Positions 1 to 17,261 of a stretch of 64,000 bases of DNA are shown here, piece after piece. The position numbers and the translations under genes are program-made. The stretch is from positions 3,513,193-3,577,192 of the forward strand of contig NZ_CP099734.1 in NCBI RefSeq assembly GCF_025398175.1, in the 5' to 3' direction. The notes beneath the pieces are model-generated. The model was given only the letters and a program-made list of their open reading frames with translations, was not told the DNA's origin and did no database searches. Origin of the DNA: Photobacterium sp. TY1-4 (GTDB taxonomy: Bacteria > Pseudomonadota > Gammaproteobacteria > Enterobacterales > Vibrionaceae). Every line of letters begins with the position of its first letter. Position 1 is the stretch's first letter.

Positions 1-2080
<2,080 letters not shown>

Positions 2081-2300
2081 ATACAACCCCAAAGGGTCTG
2101 TATCGTAAACAACCAAGGTTTTCCATCAATTGCTTGATGGAATAGTTTGTTTTGCCGGACTCTTTGTCTGTCTTCACTTTGAAAAGTGAAAGCAAACTTA
2201 CACAAGACACTTGAATGTGTGTTGCTTGAGAACTCGTTTCACCTTGCGGTGAAACAATAATTTCGATTCCTAAAAATCGAATTACTAGTCAGCTTTCCAG

Positions 2301-2314
2301 ATTGTTAAAGAGCA
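2301..2314 (-). promoter_or_regulatory. boxA antitermination element, 16S-23S spacer of downstream rRNA operon
   Basis: The complement reads TGCTCTTTAACAAT, which matches the rRNA boxA recognised by NusB/NusE in the antitermination complex. It lies upstream of 23S, as in E. coli rrn spacers. The rest of spacer 2081-2382 holds the 23S leader-stem sequences and no gene. Confidence 0.75.
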
Positions 2315-2382
2315 TGTGTTTCGTTTTCTCCAAAGAGAAACAAACCACTGTTTAAAGATTCTCAGGGAAAACCCTTAAAGAG

Positions 2383-2458
2383 TGGTGGAGCTAAGCAGGA
2401 TCGAACTGCTGACCTCCTGCGTGCAAGGCAGGCGCTCTCCCAGCTGAGCTATAGCCCC
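2383..2458 (-). tRNA. alaT: tRNA-Ala (anticodon TGC)
   Basis: 76 nt including the encoded CCA. The complement starts GGGGCTATAGCTCAGC and has anticodon TGC in the loop CTTGCAC, a GTTCGA T-loop and a terminal ACCA. It is nearly identical to the E. coli spacer tRNA-Ala. It sits 3' of tRNA-Ile in the 16S-23S spacer and is processed from the rRNA transcript. Confidence 0.97.
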
Positions 2459-2498
2459 GACGTTTCCGATGCCTCACCAACTTCCCTTGGGCAGGAAG

Positions 2499-2575
<77 letters not shown>

Positions 2576-2648
2576 AGCATCGTTTCGCTCTTCACATTTT
2601 AACCAGGCAATCTGTGTGGACACTGCATCAAACAATGTGTCATATCGT

Positions 2649-4213
<1,565 letters not shown>

Positions 4214-4359
4214 AAAGTTTTGGTGTTTCCGAAGAAACGGCTCAGTGATTACTGATAAATTGACTGTGCTGATACCGAAGTATCAATTTGGTCACTCAGT
4301 TCACTGATAAATCTTTTTGACTATCATTTCACGAGTGCCCACACAGATTGCATGGTCAA

Positions 4360-4372
4360 ATTGTTAAAGAAC
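4360..4372 (-). promoter_or_regulatory. leader boxA of downstream rRNA operon
   Basis: The complement reads GTTCTTTAACAAT, in the conserved leader about 150 nt before 16S and followed by the conserved stem sequence that pairs across 16S for RNase III processing. The same element occurs at 9759-9771 for the other operon. Confidence 0.65.
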
Positions 4373-4409
4373 TGTGCTTTCAGCGCCTTAGCGCTCAAGC
4401 GAGGTGCGT

Positions 4410-4437
4410 ATAATACGCTTCCCACTTTGAAAGTCAA
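4410..4437 (-). promoter_or_regulatory. P1-like promoter of downstream rRNA operon
   Basis: In complement, -35 TTGACT (4432-4437), a 16-bp spacer and -10 TATTAT (4410-4415), then a GC-rich discriminator ACGCACCTCGC typical of stringently controlled rRNA promoters. It lies only about 70 bp after the 5S of the upstream operon, so the left operon has its own promoter despite the tandem arrangement. Confidence 0.65.
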
Positions 4438-4504
4438 CATAAAACTCTAAGAAACTTTAGAACTTTATGGTGACTTGCTTGAATCTCAAGCAAAGTCGGA
4501 ATGA
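4438..4504 (-). terminator. inter-operon hairpins after 5S (weak terminator)
   Basis: Two inverted repeats lie between the 5S 3' end and the next -35 box. One is TTGCTTGA/TCAAGCAA (about 4476-4496). The other is a bulged TCTAAAG/CTTAGA stem followed in the minus direction by TTTT (about 4441-4463). The second resembles an intrinsic terminator but is weak, so read-through into the next operon is possible. Confidence 0.4.
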
Positions 4505-4624
4505 AAGCCTGGCGATGTCCTACTCTCACATGGGGAGGCCCCACACTACCATCGGCGCTGCTGCGTTTCACTACTGAGTTCGGCATGGGATCAGGTGGGT
4601 CCGCAACGCTATGGTCGCCAAGCA
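4505..4624 (-). rRNA. rrf: 5S rRNA
   Basis: 120 nt. The complement begins TGCTTGGCGACCATAGCG and ends GCCAGGCTTT, with the terminal helix pairing the ends and the conserved CCGAACTCAG loop. It is the last gene of the complete operon; no tRNA follows it. Confidence 0.95.
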
Positions 4625-4771
4625 AATTCGACGTGAAGGGATTCACTAATATCGCGATGCCATGGATGGCAAGGAGCGATGTGACCCTACACTAAATCTG
4701 GAAAAGTTAACTAGTTTCTCAAACACATCATTCAAGTGCTCGTGGAGTCCGTAAAACCCCTTGGGTGTTGT

Positions 4772-7660
<2,889 letters not shown>

Positions 7661-8010
7661 ATACAACCCCAAAGGGTCTGTATCGTAAACAACCAAGGTT
7701 TCCATCTGAGTAAAAGATGGAATTGTTTGTTTTGCCGGACTCTTTGTCTGTCTTCACTTTGAAAAGTGAAAGCAAACTTACACAAGACACTTGAATGTGT
7801 ATTGCTTGAGAACTCGTTTCACCTTGCGGTGAAACAATAATTTCGATTCCTAAAAATCGAATTACTAGTCAGCTTTCCAGATTGTTAAAGAGCATAACGC
7901 ACAAAGCGTTAATCAATAACTGACGTTATTGATTAGCGCTTTCGCGAGTTCTAAAACCATTTCACCAAGCAATCTGTGTGGACACTGCATCAAACAATGT
8001 GTCATATCGT
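7661..8010 (-). other. 16S-23S spacer without tRNA genes
   Basis: 350-nt spacer containing boxA (7881-7894, TGCTCTTTAACAAT in complement) but no tRNA. Where the other operon has tRNA-Ile and tRNA-Ala, this one has short inverted repeats (TCAATAAC/GTTATTGA around 7912-7934 and AACGC/GCGTT around 7897-7912). This spacer class is common in multi-operon Vibrionaceae. Confidence 0.85.
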
Positions 8011-9575
<1,565 letters not shown>

Positions 9576-9758
9576 AAAGTTTTGGTGTTTCCGAAGAAAC
9601 GGCTCAGTGATTACTGATTTCTTGCCGCCGCTTTTAAGAAAAGCAGAAGCAAAAATAAATTGACTGTGCTGATACCGAAGTATCAATTTGGTCACTCAGC
9701 TCACTGATAAATCTTTTGACTATCATTTCACGAGTGCCCACACAGATTGCATGGTCAA

Positions 9759-9771
9759 ATTGTTAAAGAAC
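9759..9771 (-). promoter_or_regulatory. leader boxA of upstream rRNA operon
   Basis: GTTCTTTAACAAT in complement, in the 16S leader, at the same relative place as in the other operon. Confidence 0.65.
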
Positions 9772-9824
9772 TTTTCTTTCACGTCGCTGGCTTATCTCGC
9801 CGTGCTCCGTGTCAGTGAGGTCGC

Positions 9825-9852
9825 ATTATAGAGCGTTCGATCACATACGCAA
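9825..9852 (-). promoter_or_regulatory. P1 promoter of upstream rRNA operon
   Basis: In complement, -35 TTGCGT (9847-9852), a 16-bp spacer and -10 TATAAT (9825-9830), then GCGACCTCACTGACACGG. The discriminator and start region closely match E. coli rrnB P1 (GCGCCACCACTGACACGG). AT-rich sequence upstream (9858-9885) could act as an UP element. The yrdA leader lies divergently on the other side. Confidence 0.8.
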
Positions 9853-9988
9853 GGGCTAAATTGAAATAATTTTGTCATTTGAGCTCAAACGTACAATTAT
9901 CACCCAAACCTGGCATTTTCCGATGTTAATTACGCCATCAGCAAGCTATTCTGACCGAGTAAACTGTCAATTTCAGGGTTTTCCTTTC

Positions 9989-10528
9989 ATGCAAAACGCA
10001 CTTCGCCCTTATAAAGGGATTTATCCCTCGCTTTCATCAACGACCTATGTGAATGACACAGCAGTTCTGGTCGGTGACATTCACCTCGCAGAAGATTCGA
10101 GTATCTGGCCGCTGGTTGCCGCCCGCGGTGACGTCAATACCATTCGTATCGGCGCCCGAACCAACGTTCAGGATGGCAGCGTTTTGCATGTGACGCGCAA
10201 AAGCCCAAGCAACCCTGACGGCCATCCCCTAATTATTGGTCAAGATGTGACAATTGGCCACAAGGCGATGTTGCATGGCTGCCAGATAGGCGATCGGGTC
10301 TTGGTTGGGATGGGCGCCATTATTCTGGATGGTGTCGTCGTCGAAGATGACGTCATTATCGGGGCAGGGTGCCTGGTGCCCCCGGGCAAGCGACTGCAAA
10401 GCGGTTACCTCTATATCGGCAACCCGGCCAAACAAGCCCGGCCACTGACCGAGCAAGAGCGGGCCTTTCTTCCTGCATCCGCCGACAACTATGTAAGGCT
10501 GAAAAACGACTATCTGGCTGAGGGCTAA
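9989..10528 (+). CDS. yrdA: gamma-carbonic-anhydrase-like hexapeptide protein YrdA
   Basis: 179 residues, close to E. coli YrdA (184). The body is a left-handed beta-helix of hexapeptide repeats (about residues 20-140) with metal-type histidines in VTIGHKAMLHGC, as in gamma-class carbonic anhydrases. Enzyme activity is not shown for all YrdA proteins, so the reaction is only inferred. The start is taken at the ATG giving MQNALRPYKG; the frame stays open 117 bp further upstream, but that would extend into the rRNA promoter region. It is transcribed divergently from the rRNA operon and convergently with yrdB, whose stop lies 3 bp away. Confidence 0.9.
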   Translation: MQNALRPYKGIYPSLSSTTYVNDTAVLVGDIHLAEDSSIWPLVAARGDVNTIRIGARTNVQDGSVLHVTRKSPSNPDGHPLIIGQDVTIGHKAMLHGCQIGDRVLVGMGAIILDGVVVEDDVIIGAGCLVPPGKRLQSGYLYIGNPAKQARPLTEQERAFLPASADNYVRLKNDYLAEG

Positions 10529-10531
10529 CCC

Positions 10532-10795
10532 TCAGCCGATCTCAATATCCCCGTCAGCATTAAAGGCTTCATCTTCGATTAAAGCTTCTGCCAGCTCTTC
10601 CAGATCGTAGCGGCTAGCAGCAAACGCCGCCAGGATCTCCGCTTCACTGCTGAAGGTTTGCGCTTCCTGTTGTTGCAACCAGGCCAGACTGACCCAGCAC
10701 GTAATTAACGCGCCGGCCTGCTGCGCCGGAAAGCTCACTGCTTGCTTTTCACGGTCCCAGTGCTGAATATCGGCAAATAAAATATCTTGGTTCAT
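10532..10795 (-). CDS. yrdB: DUF1488 family protein YrdB
   Basis: 87-residue acidic soluble protein of unknown function, matching E. coli YrdB in length and in its start MNQDILFADIQHWD. It contains the family pattern of an RYDLEELAE helix before an acidic tail. The ATG at 10795 lies just after the aroE stop (2-bp gap), so the two genes are surely co-transcribed, as in E. coli (aroE-yrdB). The frame continues upstream into aroE, but the internal ATG fits the family. Confidence 0.85.
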   Translation of the reverse strand: MNQDILFADIQHWDREKQAVSFPAQQAGALITCWVSLAWLQQQEAQTFSSEAEILAAFAASRYDLEELAEALIEDEAFNADGDIEIG

Positions 10796-10797
10796 GA

Positions 10798-11619
10798 TTA
10801 TTCCTGCATTAAACGACGCAGCTCCCGCTGGACTTGCTTCGCGCCCGGACGAAGACCACGCCATACCATAAAACTCTCAGCTGCCTGGCCGACCAGCATC
10901 CCCAGCCCGTCAAGCACGACTTTTGCACCCAACTGCTGCGCCCATTGATTAAATGCGGTGGGTTCGCACCCGTAGACCATGTCGTAACACACCGTCATCG
11001 GCTGGATCAGGCTTTCCGGGATCCCCGGCAACTGACCGCTCAGGCTGGCCGAGGTGGAATTAATGATCACGTCATATTGCTCGCCGGCCAGTTTATCCAG
11101 CGCGATGGCGTCGACCGGGCCATGCGCGGCAAAGGCATCGACCAACGCCTCGGCTTTCGCCAGGGTTCGGTTGGCAATCTTGATCGATGACGGTTGCTGC
11201 GCCAGCAGCGGCAAAACCACGCCCCGTGCTGCGCCACCCGCCCCGACCAACAAGACCCGTTTCCCTTTCAATGCGACCTGATGCTGCAGCAAATCCTGTA
11301 CTAACCCTTCACCGTCGGTGTTGTCTCCGAGTACCAGCCCATCATCTAATTTTTTGAGGGTATTCACAGCACCGGCCAGACGCGCCCGTTCGGTCAGCTG
11401 ATCGACATAGTCAAAGGCCTGCTCTTTAAACGGCACCGTCACATTACAGCCGCGTCCGCCTTCTGCAAAAAAAGTATCCAATGCCGCGACAAATCCATCC
11501 AACGGGGCCAGCCTGGCTTCATAACTCATCTTCTGTGCCGTCTGACGCGCAAACAGGGTATGAATGAGAGGTGATTTACTCTGGGCAATCGGATTGCCGA
11601 ACACAACGTACTTATCCAT
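10798..11619 (-). CDS. aroE: shikimate dehydrogenase AroE
   Basis: Reduces 3-dehydroshikimate to shikimate with NADPH (shikimate pathway, cytoplasm). 273 residues (E. coli 272). Visible motifs are the substrate-binding NPIAQSKSP near the N-terminus, NVTVPFKE with the catalytic lysine near residue 65, and the Rossmann loop GAGGAARGV near 125. The start at [10 protein letters not shown] matches E. coli; an ATG five codons upstream (11634) is possible. A hairpin terminator of hemF ends only about 20 bp before, so aroE may depend on read-through or on a promoter inside hemF. Confidence 0.95.
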   Translation of the reverse strand: MDKYVVFGNPIAQSKSPLIHTLFARQTAQKMSYEARLAPLDGFVAALDTFFAEGGRGCNVTVPFKEQAFDYVDQLTERARLAGAVNTLKKLDDGLVLGDNTDGEGLVQDLLQHQVALKGKRVLLVGAGGAARGVVLPLLAQQPSSIKIANRTLAKAEALVDAFAAHGPVDAIALDKLAGEQYDVIINSTSASLSGQLPGIPESLIQPMTVCYDMVYGCEPTAFNQWAQQLGAKVVLDGLGMLVGQAAESFMVWRGLRPGAKQVQRELRRLMQE

Positions 11620-11640
11620 TTGCAAGAAATCCATGCGCTG

Positions 11641-11671
11641 AAAACAAAAAGGGTCAGTGAATCACTGACCC
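11641..11671 (-). terminator. intrinsic terminator after hemF
   Basis: Perfect inverted repeat GGGTCAGTGA (11651-11660) / TCACTGACCC (11662-11671). In the minus direction it is followed by TTTTTGTTTT, a classical rho-independent terminator. It sits between the hemF stop (11711) and the aroE start (11619). Confidence 0.8.
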
Positions 11672-11710
11672 TATCATTGCCTTTCCACTGGAACAAACCG
11701 TTTTTAGCGG

Positions 11711-12622
<912 letters not shown>

Positions 12623-13180
12623 TTATCCTTGGCGAAAAACTTTCCCTGTCCGGGCATCTCGGATCTCAGACGGATTGTCACGTCCGCCGGTTTCCCCTTG
12701 TAAAATAGCCGGTAGATACTGACCCAGCTGTTGTTTGACTTCTTCGGCACTCCGTCCCGGCGCCTGACCGGTCAGGTTGGCACTGGTCGAGGTGAGCGGC
12801 TTGCCAAACTGGCGGCATAACTGCTGCACCAACGGATGATCCGTCACGCGAACTGCAATGGTGTCAAACTGGCCGGTCAAAAAGGCCGGGACGCCCGGTT
12901 TGGTCGGCATTACCCAAGTCACCGGCCCGGGCCAGGTATCGAAAATCCGCTGCTTCTGCGCGTCGCTCAACTGGCTGTCATCCACATAAGGCGCCAGCTG
13001 CGCGTAATTAGCGGCGATCAGGATCAGCCCCTTTTCGATCGGACGCTGTTTGAGCGCCAGTAGCTTATTAACCGCTTGCTCATTATCCGGATCACAGCCC
13101 ACGCCAAACACCGCCTCAGTCGGGTAGGCCACCACATCCCCTTGCTGCAGCGCAGCCAGCACTTGCGTCAAATTATCCAC
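12623..13180 (-). CDS. tsaC: threonylcarbamoyl-AMP synthase TsaC (YrdC/RimN)
   Basis: Makes threonylcarbamoyl-AMP for t6A37 of ANN-decoding tRNAs. 185 residues with a GTG start at 13180, preceded by GAGGGTGAT (5-bp spacing) and matching E. coli TsaC (190). A longer frame from 13243 would add 21 residues unlike the family. The YrdC fold motifs [13 protein letters not shown] near residue 20, LKQRP, and [14 protein letters not shown] near 145 are present. First gene of the tsaC-hemF unit, divergent from purE. Confidence 0.92.
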   Translation of the reverse strand: MDNLTQVLAALQQGDVVAYPTEAVFGVGCDPDNEQAVNKLLALKQRPIEKGLILIAANYAQLAPYVDDSQLSDAQKQRIFDTWPGPVTWVMPTKPGVPAFLTGQFDTIAVRVTDHPLVQQLCRQFGKPLTSTSANLTGQAPGRSAEEVKQQLGQYLPAILQGETGGRDNPSEIRDARTGKVFRQG

Positions 13181-13302
13181 ATCACCCTCGTTCCGGCACC
13201 GGTTGGATGCCCGTTTCAACTTTGTTGCGGGTATTTTACCCACTCCGGCCTGACAAGGCCATGTTCCGCAATATCCCTTAACAAAACCTGAGACAAACCC
13301 TA

Positions 13303-13318
13303 ACGCAAACGTTTTCCT
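13303..13318. promoter_or_regulatory. PurR operator upstream of purEK
   Basis: ACGCAAACGTTTTCCT is a full match to the E. coli PurR consensus. It overlaps the expected -35 region of the purE promoter, which predicts repression of purEK by PurR with hypoxanthine or guanine. Operator identity is inferred from sequence only. Confidence 0.85.
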
Positions 13319-13340
13319 TCACAAAAAATCACCGTATAAT
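13312..13340 (+). promoter_or_regulatory. purEK promoter
   Basis: -10 TATAAT at 13335-13340, followed by GCGCGCC. The -35 is weak (TTTTCC, 13312-13317, 17-bp spacing) and lies inside the PurR box. The purE ATG is at 13391 behind AAAGGAGAT. Confidence 0.6.
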
Positions 13341-13390
13341 GCGCGCCAAGCCTTCGTTGCCTTCAATTAGCTAACCCAAAGGAGATCGGG

Positions 13391-13882
13391 ATGAAAGTCG
13401 GGATTATCATGGGCTCAAAGTCAGACTGGCCAACCATGCAGCACGCTGCTGAAATGTTGGAACGCTTCAACGTACCGTATGAGACCAAGGTGGTTTCGGC
13501 CCACCGGACTCCGCATTTGCTGGCTGAATATGCAGAAACGGCCCATGAGCGCGGCATTAAAGTGATCATTGCCGGTGCCGGCGGTGCTGCCCACCTGCCC
13601 GGCATGACCGCTGCATTTACCAGTGTGCCGGTCCTAGGTGTTCCGGTCCAGTCACGGGCGCTGAAGGGCATAGATTCACTCCTGTCGATCGTCCAGATGC
13701 CGAAAGGCGTTGCCGTCGGTACTTTGGCCATTGGGGATGCCGGTGCAGCCAATGCCGGTTTGCTGGCCGCCCAAATCATCGGCACCCAGGACAGCACCGT
13801 GATGGCTGCCGTCGATGCATTCCGTCAAGAGCAAACCGATCAGGTGTTAAGCAACCCGAACCCGGCCGAGGACGCATCATGA
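13391..13882 (+). CDS. purE: N5-carboxyaminoimidazole ribonucleotide mutase PurE
   Basis: Class I PurE moves the carboxyl group of N5-CAIR to give CAIR in purine synthesis. 163 residues (E. coli 169). Motifs are GSKSDWPTM near residue 9, the SAHRTPH loop with the catalytic histidine near 40, and [11 protein letters not shown] near 69. A strong ribosome site AAAGGAGAT precedes the ATG. It overlaps purK by 4 bp (ATGA), which indicates translational coupling. Confidence 0.98.
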   Translation: MKVGIIMGSKSDWPTMQHAAEMLERFNVPYETKVVSAHRTPHLLAEYAETAHERGIKVIIAGAGGAAHLPGMTAAFTSVPVLGVPVQSRALKGIDSLLSIVQMPKGVAVGTLAIGDAGAANAGLLAAQIIGTQDSTVMAAVDAFRQEQTDQVLSNPNPAEDAS

Positions 13883-14994
13883 AGGTCTTAGTGCTGGGCG
13901 CCGGCCAACTGGCCAGAATGATGGCGCTGGCCGGAGCCCCCCTGAATATTGAGGTCCTGGCTTACGATGTCGGCACCGGGCATGTGGTGCACCCGCTGAC
14001 CCAACAGCTGATGATGAAAGGGCTCAATACGGCAATCACCTACGCCCATGTGATCACCGCGGAGTTCGAGCATATCCCGCATGACATTCTGGCGCTCTGT
14101 GAAGCCAGCGGCAAATTCCGCCCGACGGCGGAAGCCATTAAAGCCGGGGGCGATCGCCGTCTGGAAAAGCGCCTGCTGGATCGGGCCGGGGTGGCCAACG
14201 CAACCTATCACATCATTACCAACCGGGATGACTTTGAACATGCGATTGACACCGTCGGCCTGCCGATGGTGCTGAAAAGTGCCCTGGGCGGCTATGACGG
14301 TAAAGGGCAGTGGCGACTCAAGTCTGCCGACGCCAAAGAAGCGATCTGGGCGGAGCTGGAGCTATTCCTGCAAGCCGCGCCAGAGCAGGCGATCGTCGCC
14401 GAAGCCTTCATCCCGTTTGATCGGGAAGTATCGATCATCGGCGCACGCGGGCAGGACGGTAGTCTCGCCATTTACCCGCTGACCGAAAATACCCACAGCA
14501 ACGGCGTCCTCAGCCTGTCGGTCGCCCAATCCGATTCGTCAGCGCTGCAAGCCGATGCGGAAGCGATGTTCAAGGCACTGGCAGAAACGCTCGATTATGT
14601 CGGTGTGCTGGCAATTGAATTCTTCGAAGTCAACGGGACGCTGTTAGTGAACGAAATTGCGCCGCGCGTCCACAACTCCGGTCACTGGACCCAACAGGGC
14701 GCTGAGACCTGCCAGTTTGAAAACCATCTGCGCGCCGTCTGCGGTCTGCCTCTGGGGAGCACCGCTTTGCTGCGTCCGACAGCCATGGTCAATATTCTCG
14801 GCGAGGATACGCTGGATAACGCGATCTTAGGTCTGCCGCACTGCCATGTTCACTGGTACGGCAAAGAAAAACGCGCCGGCCGGAAAATGGGGCACATCAA
14901 TGTCTGTGCCAGCCCTGCGTGCGATTTAAAAACCGCCCTGGATGAGCTGGCGGCACATTTGGATCCGGATGCATTTCCGGTCGTGCGGATATAG
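13879..14994 (+). CDS. purK: N5-carboxyaminoimidazole ribonucleotide synthase PurK
   Basis: ATP-grasp enzyme that carboxylates AIR with bicarbonate to N5-CAIR, the substrate of PurE. 371 residues (E. coli 355). Seen: N-terminal [13 protein letters not shown], central ATP-grasp loop GGYDGKGQW near 135, [11 protein letters not shown], and the metal-binding [14 protein letters not shown] near 260. It overlaps purE and is followed by a strong terminator. Confidence 0.98.
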   Translation: MKVLVLGAGQLARMMALAGAPLNIEVLAYDVGTGHVVHPLTQQLMMKGLNTAITYAHVITAEFEHIPHDILALCEASGKFRPTAEAIKAGGDRRLEKRLLDRAGVANATYHIITNRDDFEHAIDTVGLPMVLKSALGGYDGKGQWRLKSADAKEAIWAELELFLQAAPEQAIVAEAFIPFDREVSIIGARGQDGSLAIYPLTENTHSNGVLSLSVAQSDSSALQADAEAMFKALAETLDYVGVLAIEFFEVNGTLLVNEIAPRVHNSGHWTQQGAETCQFENHLRAVCGLPLGSTALLRPTAMVNILGEDTLDNAILGLPHCHVHWYGKEKRAGRKMGHINVCASPACDLKTALDELAAHLDPDAFPVVRI

Positions 14995-15020
14995 CCTCGG
15001 TCCCGCATCCCCCAATTACC

Positions 15021-15047
15021 AAAAAAGCCAGCGATTGCTGGCTTTTT
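15021..15047 (+). terminator. terminator after purK
   Basis: AAAAGCCAGC (15023-15032) / GCTGGCTTTT (15037-15046) with loop GATT and a T run. The A run upstream means it may also end minus-strand transcription coming from yrdD. Confidence 0.85.
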
Positions 15048-15102
15048 GTTGCTTCAAAGACGGATGATGACATCAGGGCTCAGAACCCGGGCAGGGCGCG
15101 CT

Positions 15103-15657
15103 TTAGACGTCCTGATAAGCGTGACATTTACGATCGGCGCACTGCAGCTTGCTGCCACCGGCCAGTTTTTTCTCGATCAACAAACCAAACCCGCATTGCT
15201 GGCAGTGGCCGGCAACCGGCTTGGCATTCACGGCAAAACGACATCCCGGATACTGATCGCACGCGTAAAACGTTTTGCCATAGCGAGACTTACGCTCGAG
15301 CAAATGTCCCTGTCCGCATTCCGGGCAGGTCAGTTGGGTATCCTCGGCTTTGCGCTCCGGTGACTCAATGTGATGACACGCCGGATAGCCGGAACAGCCA
15401 ATAAACATCCCATAGCGACCCTGGCGAAGCAGTAGCTCCTCGCCACAATCCGGACAGGCTTTGCCCAGGTACTTCACTACATGGCCGTCATTGTGATGCA
15501 GCGGTTTAATGAAATCACAGGCGGGATACGCCGCACAACCTAGAAAAGGTCCTCGTTTACTGTTGCGCATCACCAGTTCAGCACCGCACTGCGAACAGTG
15601 CTGCTCTAGTGCATGCCCCCGAGCCGAAAACAGTTGCTCGTCAATTTTTCCAGCCAT
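15103..15657 (-). CDS. yrdD: topoisomerase-type C4 zinc-finger protein YrdD
   Basis: 184 residues holding four Cys4 zinc ribbons of the topoisomerase I C-terminal type: CSQC...C...C (about 20-46), CPDC...C...C (68-95), CPEC...C...C (110-139) and a degenerate last one, CQQC...C...C. No topoisomerase catalytic domain is present. E. coli YrdD has the same layout and length. It probably binds nucleic acid, but its role is not known. It follows smg on the same strand. Confidence 0.9.
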   Translation of the reverse strand: MAGKIDEQLFSARGHALEQHCSQCGAELVMRNSKRGPFLGCAAYPACDFIKPLHHNDGHVVKYLGKACPDCGEELLLRQGRYGMFIGCSGYPACHHIESPERKAEDTQLTCPECGQGHLLERKSRYGKTFYACDQYPGCRFAVNAKPVAGHCQQCGFGLLIEKKLAGGSKLQCADRKCHAYQDV

Positions 15658-15684
15658 ACCTTCTGTTCACATCTGCCCAGGCAA

Positions 15685-16158
15685 TCAGTGAATATACCCG
15701 TCTTCCACGCCGTACAGAAGCTCTTCCATCTGACTGTAGGCACTTTCATTACCCGGCGCATTGAACAGCACCATCAAAATAATCCATTTCAAATCGTCGA
15801 GGGTAAATTCCGTGGTCTCCAGCTCCATCACCCGGTCGATCACCATTTCACGCGTGTCGGCACTCAGAACGTGGATCTGCTCCAGATAGGTCAGGAAGCC
15901 GCGACAGGCGGTATCCAGCCGCGCCATCTCCTGGGCGGTATAGATGCGCATTGAGGTCACCGCACTATTGTTCATGTACGGTGTATGTTCGGTGTCTTGC
16001 AATGCAGCCAGTTTCTCTAACCATGTCAGAGCTTTATAGATATCTTCCTGATGGAAGCCGGCACGTTGCAGCTCATCCGATAGCTCGTCCTGATCGACCA
16101 GCAATTCCACATCGCTGTGGATATAGGTCTCAAACAGGTACATTAGGATATCCATCAT
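15685..16158 (-). CDS. smg: Smg family protein (DUF494)
   Basis: 157 residues, the same length as E. coli Smg, with the family start [16 protein letters not shown] and an all-helical acidic body. Function is unknown; the gene sits beside dprA and def in many gamma-proteobacteria. It begins 2 bp after the dprA stop, so it is co-transcribed with dprA. Confidence 0.92.
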   Translation of the reverse strand: MMDILMYLFETYIHSDVELLVDQDELSDELQRAGFHQEDIYKALTWLEKLAALQDTEHTPYMNNSAVTSMRIYTAQEMARLDTACRGFLTYLEQIHVLSADTREMVIDRVMELETTEFTLDDLKWIILMVLFNAPGNESAYSQMEELLYGVEDGYIH

Positions 16159-16160
16159 AA

Positions 16161-17261
16161 CTAGCCCCTCCTCGTTCTGATATAGCCACCGGGCACTGTG
16201 GCAACAACCCCTCGCAATTCCAGTTCCAGCAATTGCGTCATGACTTCATGCACGGGTTGTTGACAGCGTTCAGCAACTACATCTACGGGTGTTGCTTCAT
16301 TGCCTACGTTAGCCAACACCGATGAAAATGGCAATTCTTCATTTTCAGGTTGTGGTAACGGCATGTCTAACTGCTTACTTTTTACACACTCGGTTAGACT
16401 CCCAATCTCCTCAAAAATATCGACCGGACTTTCTACCAATTTAGCACCGGATTTGATCAATGCATTACATCCACGACTACCGGGTACATGGATCGAACCG
16501 GGGAGGGCAAACACTTCGCGTCCTTGTTCAAGGGCATAGCGCGCTGTGATCAGCGATCCGCTTTTTTCTGCCGCTTCGATCACTAATACGCCAACGGACA
16601 GGCCACTGATCACTCGGTTGCGGCGGGGAAAGTTTTGCGGCCGGGGCGCTTCATCCGGCCAGAACTCAGAAACCAACGCCCCTTGTTCGACAATTTGCCC
16701 CGCCAACTCCCGGTGACGGGCCGGGTAGAGCCGCTCCAGCCCCGAGCCCAACACGGCCACAGTCCCACCACCATGACGCAGCGCGCCGGCATGGGCCTGG
16801 CCATCGACGCCTAATGCCAATCCACTGGTCACGACATAGTCCGCGGCCGCCAGCGCGGCTGCGAACGCATAGGCCGATTCGCGCCCGTCAATGCTGGCAG
16901 AACGGCTGCCGACCACGGCAATCTGGGGCTGATGCAGCCACCGGGGATCGCCACGCACAAACAAGAGCGGCGGCGCCGAGGCGATTTCCCTGAGCAGCGG
17001 CGGATAATCAGGCGAATCAAGGGGGATAATGGTTTGATGCGCTGCCTGCGCCCATTGCAAGCAGCGCTCAAGACGGCGCGCATTCGGCCGAAGCAATGCC
17101 TCAACTTGGCGCGGCTTCAAGCCGATGCCATTTAACTCTTCAGCCGACATCCGGCACAGTTGCCGGGGCGAGGCATAGGGCAGTAACTGATGGATCCGGT
17201 GCCCCCCTAGATAAGGCACCGCAGCCAAGGTCAGCCACGCGACCAGATCGTCCTCGCTCAT
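16161..17261 (-). CDS. dprA: DNA-processing protein DprA
   Basis: Loads RecA on incoming single-stranded DNA during natural transformation. 366 residues. An N-terminal helical region (1-80) precedes the Rossmann-like DprA domain (about 95-300), with [39 protein letters not shown] and [14 protein letters not shown]-terminal winged-helix segment follows (about 310-366). Its start overlaps the LysM gene by 4 bp (ATGA). Together with comM at 31.3 kb it fits a naturally competent Vibrionaceae. Confidence 0.96.
   Translation of the reverse strand: MSEDDLVAWLTLAAVPYLGGHRIHQLLPYASPRQLCRMSAEELNGIGLKPRQVEALLRPNARRLERCLQWAQAAHQTIIPLDSPDYPPLLREIASAPPLLFVRGDPRWLHQPQIAVVGSRSASIDGRESAYAFAAALAAADYVVTSGLALGVDGQAHAGALRHGGGTVAVLGSGLERLYPARHRELAGQIVEQGALVSEFWPDEAPRPQNFPRRNRVISGLSVGVLVIEAAEKSGSLITARYALEQGREVFALPGSIHVPGSRGCNALIKSGAKLVESPVDIFEEIGSLTECVKSKQLDMPLPQPENEELPFSSVLANVGNEATPVDVVAERCQQPVHEVMTQLLELELRGVVATVPGGYIRTRRG

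Noticed and set aside
13363..13797. 144-codon minus-strand frame across purE
   Set aside because: Antisense shadow of purE; the plus-strand product is unmistakable.
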